A DNA stretch of 10,489 nucleotides from the NCBI GenBank assembly GCA_947484535.1, contig CANKPO010000025.1, positions 1-10,489 on the forward strand. Direction: 5' to 3'. The stretch comes from Caulobacteraceae bacterium (lineage in GTDB: Bacteria; Pseudomonadota; Alphaproteobacteria; Caulobacterales; Caulobacteraceae). Made by a program: the position numbers and the translations under genes. The notes beneath the pieces were generated by a model. That model did no database searches. It saw only the letters and a program-made list of their open reading frames with translations, and was not told the DNA's origin. Below, one piece after another: positions 7,701 through 10,489 of the stretch (position 1 is its first letter; every line of letters begins with the position of its first letter).

Positions 7701-7786
7701 TTGAGGCCCAGAAGGACCATCAGGGCGAAGGCCACCAGCGTAAATTGCCAACGGCGCACAAAGAAGGTGGCGGGATTGAAGCTCAT
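4706..7786 (-). CDS. RND-family efflux pump, inner-membrane subunit
   Basis: This 1026-residue proton-driven pump of the AcrB/MexB superfamily has normal full length. A first helix (about 13-33) is followed by a periplasmic porter domain (about 34-335), helices 2-6 (about 336-490), a cytoplasmic link, a helix near 524-541, a second porter domain (about 545-855) and final helices from about 863 to 1015. The proton-relay residues are visible: the Asp pair Asp399-Asp400 in helix 4 (LSLGLLVDDSIVVTEN) and Lys929 in helix 10 (LIGIEIKNSILLVDF), matching Asp407/408 and Lys940 of AcrB. The start codon overlaps the adaptor stop codon (7783-7786) and shows no ribosome binding site of its own, so coupled translation is likely. 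Substrates could be drugs, detergents or metabolites. Its conserved acid pair and sequence style fit the hydrophobe/amphiphile group better than the heavy-metal group, but this is not certain. Confidence 0.96.
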   Translation of the reverse strand: MSFNPATFFVRRWQFTLVAFALMVLLGLNALSSISRSEDPQFPFPLVTVRAALPGATPTEMEQLVAKPLEDALSGLDNVSEIRSTSFDGGTVVIVEFNWDVDPDRKYDEVIREANALRPSLPQGLAVLEVRKVGTNEVSFFQVALVSDVLPMRRLEKLAHSLRDKVNAVPGVKEARYWGAPSSEVQVAVDLAKLAQLRLSPTSVADALRGAGAEAPIGAVHAGDRRFNVKSGGAFKSLDEVGAVNVATLNGQVVRVRDVAAVSWAEEEPQHLTRFNGHRALFITATQKDNTDVTDITDGVKTVLDEFKASLPPGVRLEPAFFQSDNVKHRLNNLYRDFAIAVALVLLTLLPLGLRAGMVVMISIPLSLLIGVMVLKLFGFNLNQLSIAGFILSLGLLVDDSIVVTENIARRLREGEDRTTAAINGTGQIALAVVGCTACLLLAFLPLMALPGGAGAYTRSLPVAVFCTVGASFIVSLTVIPFLASRMLPKHEAAEGNRLLQAVNNGIQTFYRPILHEALAKPWRALGIIMAICLLSFPMLKAIGSSLFPPAETPQFLVRIELPDGAVQARTDEALKYVEAKLAKVPEVVWFASNLGRGNPQIFYNEAQGANSPSYAEVFVSLKAWKPGKSEAVVDGLRKEFALYPGTRITLKTFSNGPPIDAPIAVRLKGEDLLVLKALAGRVEKALNDTPGTRDVINPVRIDRTDLNLGIDADKAAALGIPAGLARRVVRLALSGEDAARFRDEDGDDYAVTVRLPLSQTASGGRSDLSALDQIYIPSAQGQATPLSAIASPVLQSSPSMVDRYQKARQVTVVSYTQTGALTSKVTEEALKRIEKEVPLPPGYSLSLGGEAEAQSESFSGLGAAITIAVLGILAVLVLEFGRFRSAIVVAGIIPLGLFGAVTALWLTGNSLSFTATIGIIALIGIEIKNSILLVDFTEQLHREGVGLAEAIEKAGEVRFLPVLLTSVTAIGGLLPLAFERSGLYSPLAIAIIGGLVSSTLLSRIATPVMYWLVARGDEPKTALAA

Positions 7787-8868
7787 TTGGCTTGGCCAAT
7801 AGAGGCGCGATCAATCACCCGGACCTTTTGGCCATCAGCGACCAGTCCGGCCCCAGCGGTGATGACCTTAGCATCGGGCGCAAGGCCTTGGATCAGGGCG
7901 TCATCACCGTCAAAGCCGCCGAATGTGACCTTAGTTTGCTTGGCCATACCGTCCTTGGAATCAAAACGCAGGACAAGGGCGGTCTTGCCGTCGGCCTCCA
8001 TGATGGCCTCAGCTGGAACGCGCAGATAGGCGTTCATGGCGCTGGCCGCTGATAGGCCCGTAGCCTCGATCTTGGCGCTGGCGATCAGGCCGCTGCGCAG
8101 GCCGGGGGTGGCGGGGAGGGTAATCTCGATATCGATGGCCCCACTCTGAGCGCCTGCGCGCTGGCCGATGCGGCTGACCGACCCGATCAGGGTCTGATTG
8201 GGTAGGGCATCAAGCGTGATGGCGGCGCTAGCCCCCAGCCGGATCTTACCAATATCACGGTCAGACAGTGGCACGCGCAGGACCAGAGGGCTTGCCTCGT
8301 CAGCGAGGCTCAGGACCGCTTGACCGGGTTGAACCACCTCTCCGGCCTGAGCATTGCGGGTCAAGATCACGCCCTTGGACGGAGCGACCAGATTGGCCCA
8401 GCGCCGGTCAAAGGCAGCGGCATCATAGGCGGCCTGAGCCGAGGTCGCCGCCGCGCTCTGGGCCTCGGCCCTTTGGCGGCTGACAATCCCGGCATCGGCC
8501 AGTTTGACATAGCGGGCCTCATCCTTGCGGGCACGGTCGAGGTCGGCACTGGTCTGGCGAAGGCGCGACTCCACGGCGGCGGGATCCAGTCGGGCCAGGA
8601 GCTGTCCGGCCTTAACACTATCGCCCTCATCTACGGAGAGAGCGGTTATGACGCCGGGAATGCGGAACGACAGGACCATCTCGCGCTGGCGGCGCAGGGC
8701 ACCGGTCACAGACAGGGTTTGGCCGCTATTGGGGGCCATCAAGCCAACGATTTCGACGGTCGGCAAGGGCGCTTCGACCACCGCCTTATCCGCACCGCCG
8801 CACCCGGAAAGCAGGATTAGACCGAGGAAGGCCGACAGGTAGGTCGCTGTAAGACGGTGGTTTTGCAC
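7783..8868 (-). CDS. RND efflux adaptor, periplasmic lipoprotein
   Basis: This is a 361-residue membrane-fusion protein of the AcrA/MexA type, reading from a GTG start. The N-terminus has a lipoprotein signal with hydrophobic residues about 8-20 and lipobox LSGC, with Cys23 as the lipid-carrying residue. It then shows a first lipoyl half (ALSVDEGDSVKAGQLLARLD, about 77-96), a short alpha-hairpin (about 97-160), a second lipoyl half (LVAPSKGVILTRNAQAGEVV, about 160-180) and a beta-barrel domain (about 190-270). A membrane-proximal domain closes the C-terminus. It would connect the RND pump to an outer-membrane channel, but no TolC-like gene is present here. It overlaps the pump gene by 4 bases. 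A purine stretch (GAGA) upstream of the GTG is only a weak ribosome binding site. Confidence 0.93.
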   Translation of the reverse strand: MQNHRLTATYLSAFLGLILLSGCGGADKAVVEAPLPTVEIVGLMAPNSGQTLSVTGALRRQREMVLSFRIPGVITALSVDEGDSVKAGQLLARLDPAAVESRLRQTSADLDRARKDEARYVKLADAGIVSRQRAEAQSAAATSAQAAYDAAAFDRRWANLVAPSKGVILTRNAQAGEVVQPGQAVLSLADEASPLVLRVPLSDRDIGKIRLGASAAITLDALPNQTLIGSVSRIGQRAGAQSGAIDIEITLPATPGLRSGLIASAKIEATGLSAASAMNAYLRVPAEAIMEADGKTALVLRFDSKDGMAKQTKVTFGGFDGDDALIQGLAPDAKVITAGAGLVADGQKVRVIDRASIGQAK

Positions 8869-8916
8869 GGGGATCTCGATCTGAAAGGACGCACCATCTT
8901 AGCAGTGTTTAGACTC

Positions 8917-8945
8917 ATTATAAATAGTATTAATTTCACTACCCT
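8917..8945 (-). promoter_or_regulatory. Possible promoter of the RND operon
   Basis: On the minus strand, a perfect -10 consensus TATAAT (8922 to 8917) lies in a conspicuously AT-rich stretch (about 8898-8940), 48 bases before the adaptor start. Seventeen bases further up the hexamer is AGGGTA, a poor -35 match, so the promoter may need an activator or be weak. The spacer holds the symmetric half-sites TAGT and ACTA (8941 to 8925), a possible regulator site. No regulator gene is nearby. Confidence 0.4.
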
Positions 8946-8953
8946 TACGGACT

Positions 8954-8965
8954 ATCCGCACGGAT
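8954..8965. promoter_or_regulatory. Perfect short palindrome ATCCG-CA-CGGAT
   Basis: Five-base inverted arms separated by CA lie just upstream of the presumed RND promoter and 17 bases past the dioxygenase stop codon. The 2-base gap makes a hairpin unlikely, and no T-run follows. A protein binding site is the better guess, with low certainty. Confidence 0.2.
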
Positions 8966-8981
8966 TTCGATGCCACTTGGC

Positions 8982-9839
8982 TCAAACGGGCCGATCGCCA
9001 AGGATGGTCACCCGCTCCATCCGGCGCACGGCGGGCCAATAGTCAGAGGCGGCATAGTGCTGGCTGGCGCGATTGTCCCAAAAGGCGATGGAATGGGGCT
9101 GCCAGCGGAACCGGCACTGATATTCCGGGATCGCGGCCTGGGCATAGAGGTGCTTGAGCAGCACGTCGCTTTCGGCCTTATCCATTCCGACAATGTGCTG
9201 GGTGAAGGCGACATTGACATAGATGGCCTTGCGACCCGTCTCGGGGTGGGTGCGCACGACCGGATGCTCCATCATCGGATAGAGTTTGTTAAAGGCCTCG
9301 ACCTCTTCGGGCGTCTTGCCTTGCTTGACCAAGAGCTTACGGAAGTGGGCAAAGTCGTGAAGCGCATAGGCCCCCTCGATCTTGGCCTTGATCTCATCGC
9401 TTAGCCCGCCATAGGCGGCATACATGTCGGCAAAGAGGGTGTCGCCGCCAACCGGCGGGATTTCGATGGCCCGCAGGATCGAGCCGAGCGAAGGCTGTTC
9501 GCGCCAGGTCACATCACTGTGCCAGAAGTTCTCCTTGCCCCGGCTTTCCCGATTGTGGGTCAGGGCGAGAACCTCAGGATAGCCGGGCTTTTCCGGCGCG
9601 AAGGGGTGAACCTCTAGGCCGCCGAAATTACGGGCAAAATCCAGATGCTGATCGGTCGTGATCTCCTGATCGCGGAAAAACAGCACCTTCCAGTCCAGCA
9701 AGGCCTGCCGGATCGCCGCGACCTGACCAGCCTCTAGCGGATGGCGTAAATCAACGCCGCCGACCTCTGCGCCAATGGTTGGCGTCAGGGGCGTGAGGGT
9801 CAGCCCATCAAGGGCAAGGCTACCGACAGGCTGGGTCAT
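8982..9839 (-). CDS. TauD/TfdA-family 2-oxoglutarate/Fe(II) dioxygenase, probably acting on a sulfonate or sulfate ester
   Basis: This 285-residue cytoplasmic enzyme uses 2-oxoglutarate and O2 to hydroxylate its substrate, in TauD releasing sulfite and an aldehyde. The iron ligands are His107 and Asp109 (FWHSDVTW) and His261 (SQHYAASDYWP). Thr134 (GGDT) and Arg272 sit where TauD binds 2-oxoglutarate (Thr126, Arg266). His78 and Arg276 match the sulfonate-binding His70 and Arg270, with identical spacing (29 residues from His78 to His107; 15 from His261 to Arg276). By contrast, TauD Tyr73 and Asn95 become Ala81 and Glu103, so taurine itself may not be the substrate; an alkyl sulfonate or sulfate ester is possible. 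The TauD comparison is from memory. A strong ribosome binding site (AGGAGAGGA) lies just before the ATG, and the stop of an aldehyde dehydrogenase gene lies 25 bases upstream. Confidence 0.92.
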   Translation of the reverse strand: MTQPVGSLALDGLTLTPLTPTIGAEVGGVDLRHPLEAGQVAAIRQALLDWKVLFFRDQEITTDQHLDFARNFGGLEVHPFAPEKPGYPEVLALTHNRESRGKENFWHSDVTWREQPSLGSILRAIEIPPVGGDTLFADMYAAYGGLSDEIKAKIEGAYALHDFAHFRKLLVKQGKTPEEVEAFNKLYPMMEHPVVRTHPETGRKAIYVNVAFTQHIVGMDKAESDVLLKHLYAQAAIPEYQCRFRWQPHSIAFWDNRASQHYAASDYWPAVRRMERVTILGDRPV

Positions 9840-9864
9840 TTTCCTCTCCTCTGCGCGCCTATCC

Positions 9865-10489
9865 CTATTGGGCGGCGGCGACGGCGGGCTTTTTGATATA
9901 GACAGTTTGGGTGTTGGTATATTCCAGCAGGCCTTCTAGCGCCCCTTCGGAGCCTAGACCGGACTGTTTGTGACCACCAAAGGCGCCGAGCGGGGACAGG
10001 TGCTGGGTCTCGTTGATCCAGACCGTGCCAGCGGCAATGCGCGAACTAATATCCAGCGCCTTGGCCTCATCCGCTGTCCAGATCGAAGCCCCAAGGCCAT
10101 AGGGGCTGGCATTGGCCCGGTCGATGGCCTCTTCCAAGGTGTCGAAGGACAGGAGCGGCAGGATAGGCCCGAACTGCTCTTCTTGGACAATGCGGGAATT
10201 TTCAGGCGGGTTGTCGATGATGGTGATCGGTACAAAATAGCCCGGCGCAGGCGAAACATCGCCGCCCATCAGGAACTTGTAGCCCTTGGCCTTGGAGTCC
10301 GCGATCAGGTCGAGGACCCGCTCATATTGTAGTTTGTTATTGATGGGCCCTAACTGGGTTCCCTGCTCAGCCCCGTCGCCCATCTTGACCGTCTTGGCAT
10401 AGTCGACAATGGCGGTCTTGAGGGGCTCATAGATGTCCTTGTGGACATACATGCGCTTGGTGGCGATGCAGATCTGACCGGAATTGCCA
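9865..10489 (-). CDS. Aldehyde dehydrogenase, C-terminal half (5' end outside window)
   Basis: This is the last 207 residues of an NAD(P)-dependent aldehyde dehydrogenase, which oxidises aldehydes to carboxylic acids. Reading from the window edge it begins GNSGQICIATKRMYVH, placing the catalytic cysteine at fragment residue 7 (codon 10468-10470); the in-frame ATG at 10452 is therefore internal and not a start. Other family signs are PGYFVPITI, EEQFGPILPLLSF (the conserved cofactor-binding glutamate), NASPYGLGASIW, AGTVWINE and the C-terminal block FGGHKQSGLGSEG. The NAD-binding half and general-base glutamate are outside the window. It ends with TAG 25 bases before the dioxygenase start on the same strand, so the two are very likely co-transcribed and may act in sequence on one compound. 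The exact aldehyde cannot be deduced. Confidence 0.93.
   Translation of the reverse strand, partial: GNSGQICIATKRMYVHKDIYEPLKTAIVDYAKTVKMGDGAEQGTQLGPINNKLQYERVLDLIADSKAKGYKFLMGGDVSPAPGYFVPITIIDNPPENSRIVQEEQFGPILPLLSFDTLEEAIDRANASPYGLGASIWTADEAKALDISSRIAAGTVWINETQHLSPLGAFGGHKQSGLGSEGALEGLLEYTNTQTVYIKKPAVAAAQ

Noticed and set aside
7199..8029. A 276-residue open frame on the plus strand across the RND pump and adaptor genes
   Set aside because: It is antisense to two well-supported genes that overlap by 4 bases, and it shows no domain or credible ribosome binding site.
10450..10452. In-frame ATG as the start of the dehydrogenase
   Set aside because: The frame stays open to the window edge and encodes the catalytic cysteine motif upstream of this ATG, so the gene is cut by the window and not short.

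Overview
The window looks like chromosomal DNA of a moderately GC-rich alphaproteobacterium. By eye the GC content is near 60 %, genes are tightly packed with overlapping starts and stops, and the adaptor and transporter sequences resemble those of Caulobacterales or Sphingomonadales. The order-level guess is an impression from protein style, not a proven placement. There are nine protein-coding genes, two of them cut by the window edges. I saw no rRNA, tRNA, CRISPR array, insertion sequence or phage gene.

Layout. (1) Bases 1-483, plus strand: C-terminal part of a type-B carboxylesterase. (2) Bases 611-4681, plus strand: a four-gene export operon made of a membrane-anchored HlyD-type adaptor, a LolD/MacB-type ABC ATPase and two different FtsX/MacB-type permeases. 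It is preceded by a 127-base gap holding two palindromes and a weak promoter-like pair. (3) Bases 4677-4741: a compact junction where two operons meet tail to tail, with a 14-base tandem repeat, an inverted copy and a long hairpin. (4) Bases 8868 down to 4706, minus strand: a two-gene RND pump operon, with a lipoprotein adaptor overlapping a 1026-residue inner-membrane RND pump by 4 bases. (5) Bases 8869-8981: an AT-rich gap with a good minus-strand -10 box. (6) Bases 10489 down to 8982, minus strand: an aldehyde dehydrogenase (cut by the window end at its catalytic cysteine) followed 25 bases later by a TauD/TfdA-family 2-oxoglutarate/Fe(II) dioxygenase.

How the parts fit. Each exporter has an inner-membrane engine and a periplasmic adaptor, but neither has an outer-membrane channel in the window, so a TolC-type protein must come from elsewhere if they are tripartite. 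The dioxygenase keeps the iron, 2-oxoglutarate and sulfonate-binding positions of TauD but not the positions thought to hold taurine's amine. With the dehydrogenase beside it, this suggests a short path in which a sulfonate or sulfate ester is cleaved oxidatively to an aldehyde and then oxidised to an acid. No transcription regulator is present. Nothing in the window is clearly a new system; the most unusual structure is the repeat and hairpin junction at 4677-4741.
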